Assembly: GCA_030536315.1 (NCBI GenBank)
Contig: JAUNQF010000003.1
Coordinates: 47,456 to 111,455 of the forward strand
Source: Coriobacteriia bacterium
GTDB lineage: Bacteria; Actinomycetota; Coriobacteriia; Coriobacteriales; Eggerthellaceae
Reading direction: 5' to 3'
DNA length: 64,000 nucleotides
Part shown: positions 18,753 to 28,431 of the stretch, one piece after another
Layout of the letters: each line of letters begins with the position of its first letter
Position numbering within the stretch: position 1 is the stretch's first letter
Program-made: the position numbers and the translations under genes
Notes under the pieces: generated by a model
What the model was told of the DNA's origin: nothing
Database searches by the model: none
The model's input: only the letters and a program-made list of their open reading frames with translations

Positions 18753-20507
18753 ATGGCTACGAAAAAGAAGGAAAATAACGAAGATAAATTGATGACGATG
18801 AGACATTCCTGTGCTCACGTTTTAGCTGAAGCTGTTCAAAAACTTTATCCAGGAACAAAAATTGGCTTCGGACCTGCTACAGAAGAAGGGTTTTTCTATG
18901 ACTTCGATTTGCCTAAACCAATATCAAGTGACAACTTTGGCAAGATTGAAAAAGAAATGAAGAAGATTATTGCAGCGAATAATAAATTTGAGCGTGAGGT
19001 TGTGACAAAGGCTGAGGCAAAAAAGATTTTTAAAGATCAAGACTTAAAGCTTGAGCATATCGATGATTTGCCTGAAGGCGAAGAGATTACTATTTATAGA
19101 CATGGTGATTTTGTGGACCTTTGTGCTGGACCACATGTTGAAAGTACAAAAGAAATTGGCGCGTTTAAGCTTACAAAAACTGCAGGAGCATATTGGAAAG
19201 GTGACGCTAATAATAAACAACTTACTCGTATATACGGAACAGCATTTTTCACTCAAGAAGAACTTGACGAATATTTCACAAGGTTAGAAGAGGCTGAAAA
19301 ACGCGATCATAGAAAGTTGGGCAAGGAACTTGGCATTTACACCATGAGCGAAATGGCTGGCGTTGGCCTTCCAATGTATTTACCTAACGGCGCGATAATT
19401 ATTCGCAAGATGCAAGAGTGGCTTCGCAATGACCTTATTGACCGAGGCTACCAGGAAGTTATAACTCCGCATATTTATAATGCGGATGTTTGAAAGACTT
19501 CGGGCCATTATGACTTCTATAAGGAAAACATGTATTTTTTCAATATTAACGAAGGTACCGAAGATGATCCAAAGCTTTCCGAATATGGCGTTAAACCTAT
19601 GAATTGCCCAGGTCATGTAATGCTTTACAAAGCTCAACAACGAAGCTACCGCGAGCTTCCAATTCGCTTCTTTGAATTTGGAACTGTATATAGACATGAA
19701 ATGAGTGGTGTTGTTCACGGGCTGCTTCGCGCTCGTGGATTTACTCAGGACGATGCGCATGTATTTTGTACTCGCGAGCAATTGGTTGACGAGGTTATTG
19801 ATATTTTGAAACTTGTCGACCACATTATGAGCGAGTTTAATTTCGAATACGAGGCGGAAATTTCGACACGTCCTGAAAAGAGCATTGGTACAGATGATAT
19901 GTGGGAACACGCGACGAATGTTTTAAAGCAGGCTTGCGAAACTCACAAACTTAAATATGAAATCAACGAAGGCGATGGCGCTTTCTACGGTCCAAAAATC
20001 GACATCAAAGTTAAGGATGCGATTGGTCGTACTTGGCAATGCTCGACTGTCCAAGTTGATTTTAATTTGCCAGAACGTTTTGATTTGGAATATAAAACTA
20101 AGGACAACACAATGGAGCGTCCATGGATGTTGCATCGCGCAATCTTTGGTTCTATTGAGCGTTTCTTGGGTATTTTAATTGAGCATTATGCTGGTGCGTT
20201 GCCTTTGTGGCTTGCTCCAGTTCAGGTTGCTATTATTCCTATTGCTGACAGACATTTGGATGCAGCGCATGACCTCAAGAAGAAAATTTATGAAGTTGGC
20301 GGCAGAGTTGACGTTTACGAAGACAGCGAACCGCTTCGTGTAAAAATTGCAAAAGCTCAAGCACAAAAAATTCCATATATGATTGTTATGGGAGATAAAG
20401 AAGTTGAATCTGGCGAGATTGCCGTGCGAGATAGGCAAAAAGGCGATCTAGGCAAGATGAGCGTAGATGACTTCGTTAAGCTAATTAAGGAAGCGAGCAA
20501 ACACTAA
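18753..20507 (+). CDS. thrS: Threonyl-tRNA synthetase lacking the TGS domain
   Basis: Charges tRNA-Thr. It is 584 residues with TGA at 19491-19493 read as Trp; the context NADV-W-KTSGHYD is the conserved LWxxSGHW motif, so this is one of the best proofs of the code change. The editing domain is present (HSCAHVLAEA near residue 20, CAGPHVE near 130), then the class II catalytic core and the anticodon-binding domain at the end. The usual ~60-residue N-terminal TGS domain is missing: the start at 18753 has a strong ribosome-binding site (taggagg), and upstream codons show no TGS text. It overlaps prfA by one base. Confidence 0.94.
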
Positions 20508-21583
20508 TGTTAGAGAAAGAAAAGTTAGAGAAAATATTAGAGGCTTACGAGGACCTTCAAAAAAAGATGGGGGATCCTGATGTTGTTTCTAACCAGGCCG
20601 AATACCAAAAGCTTGCGAAGGAATTTGCGAAGCAAGGTCCGCTTGTGAACAAAGCTTCGCAGTATTTAAAGCTCGTTAATAATTTAGCTGAGGCTAAGGA
20701 GATGCTTTCGGATTCTGATATGCATGATGTTGCTCAAGAAGAAATTGCTTCGATTGAGCCTCAGCTTCCAAAGCTCGAAGAAGAAATTAAGTTGATGCTA
20801 ATTCCTGAAGACCCGGCCGACGAAAAGGATATTATCGTAGAAATTCGTGCTGCTGCTGGCGGTGATGAGGCTGCAATTTTTAGTGGTGACCTTTATAGAA
20901 TGTATGAGCGTTATTGCACGGAGCAGGGATGAAAGATTGAGCCTATGGATATGAGCGCATCTGACATGGGTGGTTATAAGGAAGTTCAATTTAAAGTTAA
21001 GGGCGACCATGTTTATTCGCTTATGAAATATGAGAGCGGCGTTCACCGTGTTCAGCGTGTTCCTAAGACCGAAAGTCAGGGCAGGATTCACACATCAACC
21101 GCAACGGTTGCAGTGCTTCCTGAAGCTGACGAAGTTGAGGTTAAGATTGACGAAAATGACCTTCGCATTGATGTTTATAGGGCTGGAGGTCCTGGCGGCC
21201 AGTGCGTAAATACAACTGATAGCGCAGTTCGAATTACACATCTTCCAACTGGTTTGGTTGTTCAGTCCCAAGATCAAAAATCTCAAATTCAAAATAGGGC
21301 TGCAGCTATGTCTGTTCTTCGTGCTCGTTTGTATGAAAAAATGTTAGCTGATCAACAAGCCGAAGAAGGGGCGAAGCGCCTCGCTCAAATTGGTTCGGGC
21401 GATAGGGCTGAAAAAATTCGCACTTATAATGGACCGCAAGATAGAGTTACTGACCACCGAATTGGATATAACGGAACCTATAATGGCGTGCTTTTAGGCC
21501 AGGGCGGATCAGGCCTTCCAGAGCTTATAACTGCACTTCAAACAGCTGACAAAGCACAAAAGCTTGCTGAGGCTGTAGAATAA
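20507..21583 (+). CDS. prfA: Peptide chain release factor 1
   Basis: Terminates translation at UAA and UAG. It is 358 residues with TGA at 20930-20932 read as Trp (EQG-W-KIEPMD), a conserved Trp in RF1. The catalytic GGQ loop is in [11 protein letters not shown] near residue 230. The stop-recognition tripeptide is PKT (in [10 protein letters not shown]), the PxT form specific to RF1 rather than the SPF form of RF2. That fits an organism that uses only UAA and UAG as stops. It starts on the thrS stop and overlaps prmC by one base. Confidence 0.95.
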
Positions 21584-22434
21584 TGTCTGACATCTCAGAT
21601 ATTTCAAAAGCGCTAAATTTCGGAAAAGATTATCTATTACGAAGCAATGTTAAAGACGCTGAACTGTCAGCCGAAGTTTTATTGGCTGAGGCAGTTGGAC
21701 TTAACCGACAAAGTTTATACAGTCACTTCGAAGACAAACTTAGCGAAGTACAACAAGAATTATATAAAGAATATATTTCACGAAGATCAAACAATGAGCC
21801 TCTTCAATATCTTTTAGGTTACGCATATTTTAGAGGCTTAAAAATCGCTGTTGGTCCAGGAGTCTTAATTCCTCGTCCAGAAACTGAACAGCTTGTTGAA
21901 GTTGCCATTAAGAATCTTAAAAATAACTCTAATAAGATTTTAGATCTTTGTACAGGAAGTGGATGTATTGTTTGTTCCTTCGCAAATGAGTTTTCTGACG
22001 TCCAAATATTTGGAACAGACATATCAGAAGAAGCATTAGCTTATGCAAAAATGAACATTAAAAAACATCACTTTGAAGAAAAGATAGAACTTGTTAAATG
22101 TAATATGGCAGACGAAGTTTGTGAAGGCAACTTTGATTTGATTATTTCAAATCCGCCATATGTTCCAACTGATGTTTACGAAAGTTTAGATGATGAAGTG
22201 CTAAATTATGAACCCAAGTTAGCTCTTGAAGCGGGCAGCGATGGTGCTTCGCTGCTTGACGAAATAATCGCCACAGCAGAAGAGAAACTCAAACCAGGTG
22301 GCATTGTTGCTCTTGAATTTCACGAAGACAGCCTTGAGCTTGCAAAGTCTAAATTTAAAACAGCAGGTTTCAAAGATTGCAAAATATACAAAGACCTCGC
22401 AGGTAAAGACAGAATTCTAATTTCTAAAAAATAA
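21583..22434 (+). CDS. prmC: Release factor glutamine methyltransferase
   Basis: N5-methylates the Gln of the GGQ motif in release factors; encoded, as usual, directly after prfA. It is 283 residues. The AdoMet site is ILDLCTGSGCIVC near residue 126, and the diagnostic NPPYVP motif is near 190. The start codon overlaps the prfA stop (TAATG). All Trp-free or TGG only, so it reads the same in both codes. Confidence 0.94.
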   Translation: MSDISDISKALNFGKDYLLRSNVKDAELSAEVLLAEAVGLNRQSLYSHFEDKLSEVQQELYKEYISRRSNNEPLQYLLGYAYFRGLKIAVGPGVLIPRPETEQLVEVAIKNLKNNSNKILDLCTGSGCIVCSFANEFSDVQIFGTDISEEALAYAKMNIKKHHFEEKIELVKCNMADEVCEGNFDLIISNPPYVPTDVYESLDDEVLNYEPKLALEAGSDGASLLDEIIATAEEKLKPGGIVALEFHEDSLELAKSKFKTAGFKDCKIYKDLAGKDRILISKK

Positions 22435-22980
22435 TTATTTTTGAGGCTTTGTCTGAAACGCCAAAATAATTAGCTTAATTCCAAAGCAAAGAACACCAAT
22501 TGTTACAAATATCGATACAAATCTCAAACCAAAAATTGGGTCTGCTAATATCGCAATTGCTGCAATGCCGGTTAGTATACCTAGCACAAGAAGGGGGACC
22601 CAGCCTTCGCCAGTTTCTTTTTTAATGTTGATTGCTGAAAGAATTTCGATGACCGCTTCAGAAGCAAATCCAACTCCTGTTAGAAATCATAATAATTTAA
22701 GCGAAAACGAATGTCGCGCTACTAAAGCAACGCCCACAATCATTATTAAAACGCTCAATATTATATAAAGCCACCATAGTTTTGTTTTCTTCCTGTCAAA
22801 AAATGTTGTTATGACGTTCGAAGCGCCAGCAAAGATCAAAAAGACACCAGTGATTACAGAAATAGCACTTAGAGCCGAAAAAGGATAAGCACAAAAATTA
22901 CCTCCACAAATTAGGGCGATAATTCCAAATACTAAATATAACCACCAATATTTTGAACTTCTATCGATTTTCTTTGCCAT
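22435..22980 (-). CDS. DUF308/HdeD-like membrane protein
   Basis: A 181-residue membrane protein made of about six hydrophobic helices, like the HdeD family of small acid-stress-associated membrane proteins. TGA at 22687-22689 (LKLL-W-FLTGVGFASE) must be read through; otherwise only the first half remains. The start has a ribosome-binding site (taaggag). The stop abuts the prmC stop on the other strand with no spacing. Precise function is unknown. Confidence 0.8.
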
Positions 22981-23043
22981 GACAATCTCCTTACCGTCTT
23001 ATTTGGACAGCATTATTATACTCTAAAATACAAAAAATTGTTA

Positions 23044-23071
23044 TTGCGAATAAAGCGTTAATCGTTATAAT
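23044..23071 (+). promoter_or_regulatory. Promoter of tRNA-Leu
   Basis: TTGCGA at 23044-23049 and TATAAT at 23066-23071 with a 16-bp spacer. Predicted start is about 23078, just ahead of the tRNA. This is one of the few promoters in the window with a recognisable -35 box. Confidence 0.6.
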
Positions 23072-23081
23072 ACGTTTTGTT

Positions 23082-23165
23082 GCCCGAGTGGCGGAACGGC
23101 AGACGCGGCGGTCTCAAAAACCGTTGGGGAAACCTGTGCGAGTTCAAATCTCGCCTCGGGCACCA
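23082..23165 (+). tRNA. tRNA-Leu (anticodon CAA)
   Basis: A 7-bp acceptor stem GCCCGAG/CTCGGGC closes the molecule, followed by discriminator A and an encoded CCA. The anticodon arm GCGGT-CTCAAAA-ACCGT presents CAA, reading UUG. The variable arm is long (TTGGGGAAACCTGT region) as expected for class II tRNA-Leu. The T-arm carries GTTCAAATC. The oxidoreductase gene begins 28 bp downstream. Confidence 0.95.
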
Positions 23166-23192
23166 TCTAAATGTCAAGTGAAAGGATTTAAT

Positions 23193-25886
23193 ATGGCAAT
23201 GAGACCAGAAATCAAGAAGCTTGCTGTAATGATTGGCGGGCTGACAGGCCGTCTAAACAAAATCACAGAAGAATCTCCAGAATATTATTCATTAGCTTGT
23301 GTTTTAGACGACGAAATGGCGAAAGTTGCACAGTGCGTTGGGCTTCGCAAGAAGCGTACTGCAAAAGACGTAGCTCAAAGATATGGTAAATCTTACGAAG
23401 AGACTTTGCCTATTATTGAAAAGTTAGCAGACACTGGTGTAGTAACAACTTGGACTGACAAAAAGACTAACGAGCTTATGTGCTATGTTGAGATTTTTGC
23501 TCCTGGTACTTTGGAGAGAATGGTTGGTAACCGTGAGCAGTTAGCAGCTCATCCTGAAATTGGTCGTGCTTTTGACGAATACACTGGAAATGTTGGTGCA
23601 AGTTTGGCAACAACTCTTCCTATGGGAACTTCGCTCATGCGTGTTATTCCAATTGAAAGCGCAATTGAAGGCAACCCAGAAGCAGTGGACTTGGAGAAAC
23701 TTTCTTGGTATATTGAAAAATATGACAAGTTTAGCGTTTCGGATTGTTCATGCCGCGCAAGTCGTAGAGTTATGGGAGATGGCTGCGGTCACCTCGAAAC
23801 CGATATGTGTTTGCACCTTGGTGAGTGTGCTGAATTTTATGCAGACACTGGAAAGGCTCACTATATTACGAAAGAAGAAGCCTATGAGCACCTAAAGCGT
23901 GCTGAAGAAAATGGTCTCATGCACTCTATTCCTAATATTAATGATTTAGGCGAGAGCGATTCAATTTGTTCTTGCTGTGCTTGTTCTTGTTTTGGACTTC
24001 GTGTTGGTCTTTTGTATGGCGCTCGCGATGCTATTTCTTCAAACTGGAAGGCCGAAGTTGACGAAGAGAAGTGTGTAGCTTGCGGTCAGTGTGTTGAGAC
24101 ATGTCCTGGTAAAGCTTTACTTTTAGGTCAAAAACTTACAACAAAGGAAGAACTTGCTGAAGAAGAAAAACCTGTCAAAATTACAAACACTGTTTGGGGT
24201 AAAGATAAGTGGGATGCCGATTACAGAACTAATCGTAAGAACACTGTTGAGACTGGTACATCACCTTGCAAGGCTGCTTGTCCTGCTCATATTGCGGTTC
24301 AAGGTTATTTGCGCAAAGCTGCCGAAGGTAAGTTTGACGAAGCTTTAGAGCTTATCAAGAAAGAAAATCCTTTCCCTGCAGTTTGCGGTCGTATATGTAA
24401 TCATGTTTGCGAGACTGAATGTTCTCGTGCTATGTTTGACGAAGCTGTTGCTATTGATGAAGTTAAGAAGTTTATTGCTGATAAAGACCTTGATAAAAAG
24501 ACTCGCTTTGTGCCTCCGATGGTTAACCAAATTGGCAGACCTTACGATGAAAAGATTGCCATTATTGGTTCTGGTCCGGCAGGACTCACTGCTGCATTTT
24601 TCTTGGCGCAAAAAGGTTACAAGCCAACTGTCTTTGAAAAGGCAAGTAGACCTGGTGGTATGCTTATGAACGGCATTCCTTCATTCCGTCTTGAGAAGGA
24701 TGTTGTTGAGGCTGAAATCGACATCATCAAAGAGATGGGTGTTGAAATTAAATGCGGTGTTGAAGTTGGTAAGGACATTACAATTCCGCAGCTTCGTAAG
24801 GAAGGCTACAAAGGATTCTATATTGCTATCGGCCTTCAAGGAGGACGCGGAATCGGTGTTCCAGGCGAAGACGCAATTGGAGTTCAATCTGGCGTTAGTT
24901 TCGTTTCTCGTGCTGGTGAAGGCTTGAATGTTAAGCTTGCTGGCAAGACTGTTGTAGTTGGTGGCGGTAATGTTGCTGTTGATGTTGCCAGGACAGCTGT
25001 TCGTGTTTGCGATAGCGACGTTTCAATGTATTGTTTGGAAAGCGCCGAAGAAATGCCAGCAGCTGACAGCGAAGTAGAAGAAGCCAAAGAAGAAGGCATC
25101 ACCGTTAATAATGGATGAGGACCTAAGGAAATCTTAAAGGATAAAGACAATAATGTAACTGGCATTGTATTTAAGAAGTGCACAAGTGTCTTCGACAGCG
25201 AAGGTCGCTTCAATCCTACCTACGATGAGAATGAAACTATTGAAGTTGAATGTGAAAACATTCTTCTAAGCATTGGTCAATCTGCTCAGTGGGGAGACCT
25301 TCTTAAGGGAACAAATATTAAGCTTAACAAGAACGGCACAATTCCTGCCGATCCTCAAACTTTTGCTACAAGCGAAAAAGATATCTTTGCTGGTGGCGAT
25401 ATTGTTTCTGGTCCTAAGTTTGCTATTGATGCAATTGCTGCAGGTCACGAAGCTGCAGTTTCGCTTCACAGAGCTGTTCATGAAGGACAGACTCTAACTT
25501 ATGGTCGTGATAACAGAATCTTTAAAGCTCTTGATAAAGACAATGCTGACTTTGAGCGAGGTGGATTTGATCATATTAAACGTGAGGTTCCAAAGCGCGA
25601 TAAAAGTAAAGCAAAAAGTTTTAGCGATGACAGACTTGACTTTACTTTAGAACAAATTGCTAAAGAAACAGAGCGTTGCTTAAAGTGTGGCGCAACTAAA
25701 GTTGAAGAATATAACTGTATTGGTTGCGGTCTTTGCACAACAAGATGTAGCTTCGATGCTATTAAACTTGTTAAGAAGACTGATGCTTGGGGCAAGAACT
25801 TCGACAAGTTGCCAATTTCTGTTGCTGCTCATGTTGTAAAACGTGGTGCAAAAATTGCCACAAAACCATTGTCTAAGGACAAATAA
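23193..25886 (+). CDS. Large multi-domain Fe-S/flavin NAD(P)H oxidoreductase
   Basis: An 897-residue protein when TGA at 25116-25118 is read as Trp (VNNG-W-GPKEI, conserved in glutamate synthase small-chain-like proteins). Domains: an N-terminal helix-turn-helix-like part with a Cys cluster (DCSCRASRR near residue 184, then CSCCACSC near 263), a 4Fe-4S ferredoxin motif CVACGQCVETCPG near 292, a Cys-rich linker to the GltD-like flavoprotein (GSGPAGLTAAF near 456 and VVGGGNVAVDVA near 587), and a final cluster CIGCGLCTTRC near 840. It probably moves electrons between NAD(P)H and ferredoxin. hypA starts on its stop codon, so a link to nickel hydrogenase is possible. Exact substrate unknown. Confidence 0.88.
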
Positions 25887-26230
25887 TGCACGAAGTTGGT
25901 GTTATATCTGCGATTTTAAAAAAAGTTGAAAAGGTCATGGATGACGAAGACCTCTCAACCTGTGATACTGTTGTTTTAGAAGTAGGTGAGCTGTCCGGCG
26001 TTGTTCCACACTTTATGGAAGAATGCTGGCCAGCTGCCACTTATCATACTCGATTCGAGGAAACTAAGTTGGAGATGAAAGTTATTAAGGGGCAAGTTCG
26101 CTGTGATAGTTGCGGCGAAGAATTCAATGCTTATGAGTGCGACTTAAAATGTCCGAAATGCGGCGAAGACAGAAAACACACTCCGCTTACCGGAAGAGAG
26201 TTGGTAATAAAAGAAATCCGAGGGAATTAA
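25886..26230 (+). CDS. hypA: Hydrogenase/urease nickel insertion protein HypA
   Basis: Delivers nickel to [NiFe]-hydrogenase (or urease) precursors. It is 114 residues with the nickel-binding N-terminus MHE and the zinc site CDSCGEEF...CPKCGED near residues 73-97. It overlaps the preceding oxidoreductase gene by one base (TAATG) and is one base from hypB. No hydrogenase structural genes lie in the window. Confidence 0.93.
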   Translation: MHEVGVISAILKKVEKVMDDEDLSTCDTVVLEVGELSGVVPHFMEECWPAATYHTRFEETKLEMKVIKGQVRCDSCGEEFNAYECDLKCPKCGEDRKHTPLTGRELVIKEIRGN

Positions 26231-26231
26231 C

Positions 26232-26888
26232 ATGAGTGTAAAAATTATAGAAGTCAAAGAATCTGTTTTTAAAAACAACAACGAGAGAGCTGATATTCTT
26301 CGTAAGCGCTTGAAGGATGAAAAAACTTTCCTCTTGAATTTGATGTCGTCCCCAGGAAGTGGTAAAACTACGACTTTGCTTCGTACTTGTGAATTGCTAA
26401 AAGATAAATTCAAAATTGGCATTATGGAAGCAGATATTGACGGAAGTGTAGATGCAGAAACCATGAAGGCTGCTGGAGTTAAATCTATCCAAATTCACAC
26501 AGGAGGCATGTGCCACTTAGACGCGGATATGACAGCTCAAGGAATTGATGAACTTGGAACAAGTGATGTTGATTTAGCAGTGCTAGAAAATGTTGGCAAT
26601 TTAGTTTGCCCGGCAGAATTCGACACAGGTGCTGTTAAAAATGCTTGCATCCTTTCAATTTGTGAAGGACACGACAAGCCTCTTAAGTACCCTCTAATTT
26701 TTGAAACTTGTGATGCCATGATCATCAATAAGATGGACGTAATGCCATATTTCAACTTCGATATGGACCAGGTTAAAGAATACGCTTATAAGAGAAACCC
26801 AAACATCAAAATCTTTCCAATAAGCGCCATAAACGGCGAAGGCGTTGAAGCCTGGACTGATTGGTTAACGCAGCAAGTTAACGATTGA
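26232..26888 (+). CDS. hypB: Hydrogenase nickel incorporation GTPase HypB
   Basis: SIMIBI-class GTPase that works with HypA. It is 218 residues. The P-loop is SSPGSGKTTTLL near residue 37, switch text MEADIDGSVDAETM and the metal-site residues GGMCHLDADM near 93 follow, then NKMD as the guanine-specificity motif. The His-rich N-terminal nickel store of some HypB proteins is absent. It converges with a C69 peptidase gene one base away. Confidence 0.94.
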   Translation: MSVKIIEVKESVFKNNNERADILRKRLKDEKTFLLNLMSSPGSGKTTTLLRTCELLKDKFKIGIMEADIDGSVDAETMKAAGVKSIQIHTGGMCHLDADMTAQGIDELGTSDVDLAVLENVGNLVCPAEFDTGAVKNACILSICEGHDKPLKYPLIFETCDAMIINKMDVMPYFNFDMDQVKEYAYKRNPNIKIFPISAINGEGVEAWTDWLTQQVND

Positions 26889-26889
26889 A

Positions 26890-28422
26890 TTAATTAAGAT
26901 ATTTTTCCTTATAACACAATGTGGGCTTAAAGGGGAGCGGATCTTTTCTTCGTAATTTATGAGTTTCTGAATCACGCATATATTTAAGCGTTTCAATATG
27001 TGTAGATATATACCAAACAAGCTCTTCGAACATGGATTTAGCCTCAGCTAATGCATTTTTTTGCATGTCGATAGTGTATTCATTGATAAATTTAATCGCA
27101 GATTTTTTATCTTTTTTGTACAATTTATAAGTCTTATCAATAATTTTAGGATAATTAGCAATTTGGTTTTTTTCAACATTTGACCAATGATCTCTAATGC
27201 CGTGACTGTAGAGCATTCGATCATCTTGCGCAACAGCACACAAACGCTTGAAGCATAAAGCTGCAATATTTTCGTCGTATTTGACAGGCATTCCTTCGGC
27301 ATCCTTCGGGCTTTGTTTAGTAAGAGTGTCAAAACGTTTTTCGTATTTAAAACCTTTGGCATAATCGTTGACCAAATTTAAATAGGGAAGAAATACCGAA
27401 TGCTCTGCATTGCTGATGCATGTTCACATGACAATTGCCATTTCAGGAGGCAGATTATCAATTACCTCCAATGCTTGAATGCAGTAGGTAACTTCGGTAG
27501 CAATCATTCTTGTTTTTTCAACGCCTTCATTTTCTTCAGGGCAAAACTTGCTTCCTTCATAACGATGCCTATAAACATCAAAAACATCTTTCAGCTTAAC
27601 TTTTTTATCGGGTTTAAAAAACAAATCATATTTACGAACCTTGTAAGAATCTTTCACAGAAGGACAAAAGAATTTTCATCCGAAGTATTCGCGAACAGTA
27701 TCATATTCGCTAATTTCCCCTTTGCCTTCGTAGGTTTCTGCAAGGTTTAATTTGCCGTTCTTGTAAACTCCCAAATTGTTTGATTCGGGCAAAGTGAAAA
27801 GGTCTTTCGAATGGCGAAATTCGTCTTCGCTTAAACCATCATATTCGGTTTGAATCTTAAAGCAGTTGGCGAAGACGGACATCTTGTCTTCCGGCATTTT
27901 CATAGCAGCCCATTGATGCCCACTATAAAGCTCAATAATTCAAGCTTCTTCTTGGTCCGCTGCCAGAATAATTTCTGCATTGTTTGAGCCGTGCGTCTTC
28001 ATGATTTTTTCAATTACGTCAACGCATTCACGAGCAGTCTTGCATGTTAGGCCCAATATGTTATTTACAACAGGCTCGCAAATTCCATTGTCAGTTCAAG
28101 GATCAAGAGCCAAAATTTTCTTAGTCGTAGCAGCGGTAATTGTTGAGGTAACGGCAAGACCGTATTCGTTAGCTGCACCATCGCTCATTTCTCCACGTGC
28201 CGATGGAATTACAGGAAGCAAATTACACCTGTATGTAGTTTTTGGCAACTTGTATCTAAATTTTGTTTCAGGAGTAACAATATATTTATTAACATTATTT
28301 TTCCGAGGATAACTACAAAAAGTCATCATATTGTCTCGTTGTCTTCAAGTATCAGCAGACCTTGCAATTATAGTGTGACCATTCGCACTGACTTTTTTAC
28401 CAACATAAACGCCCGTACACAT
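26890..28422 (-). CDS. C69-family dipeptidase, copy 1 (five UGA codons)
   Basis: Ntn-hydrolase peptidase of the PepD/C69 family, 510 residues when five TGA codons (27424, 27676, 27940, 28096, 28345) are read as Trp. The N-terminus MCTGVYVG puts a Cys at position 2, the expected nucleophile after Met removal; no signal peptide is seen. It is a tandem paralogue of the next gene upstream, and two of its TGA codons align with TGG codons there: EA-W-IIELYSGHQW versus EG-W-LIELYSGHQW, and VM-W-TCISNAEHS versus VA-W-LSIANPEHS. Ribosome-binding site aagga, 9 bp after the upstream copy's stop. Confidence 0.9.
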
Positions 28423-28431
28423 AATATATCC

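Noticed and set aside
23088..23192. Upstream extension of the oxidoreductase ORF
   Set aside because: It runs back through the tRNA-Leu gene; the ATG at 23193 with aaagga before it is the sensible start.
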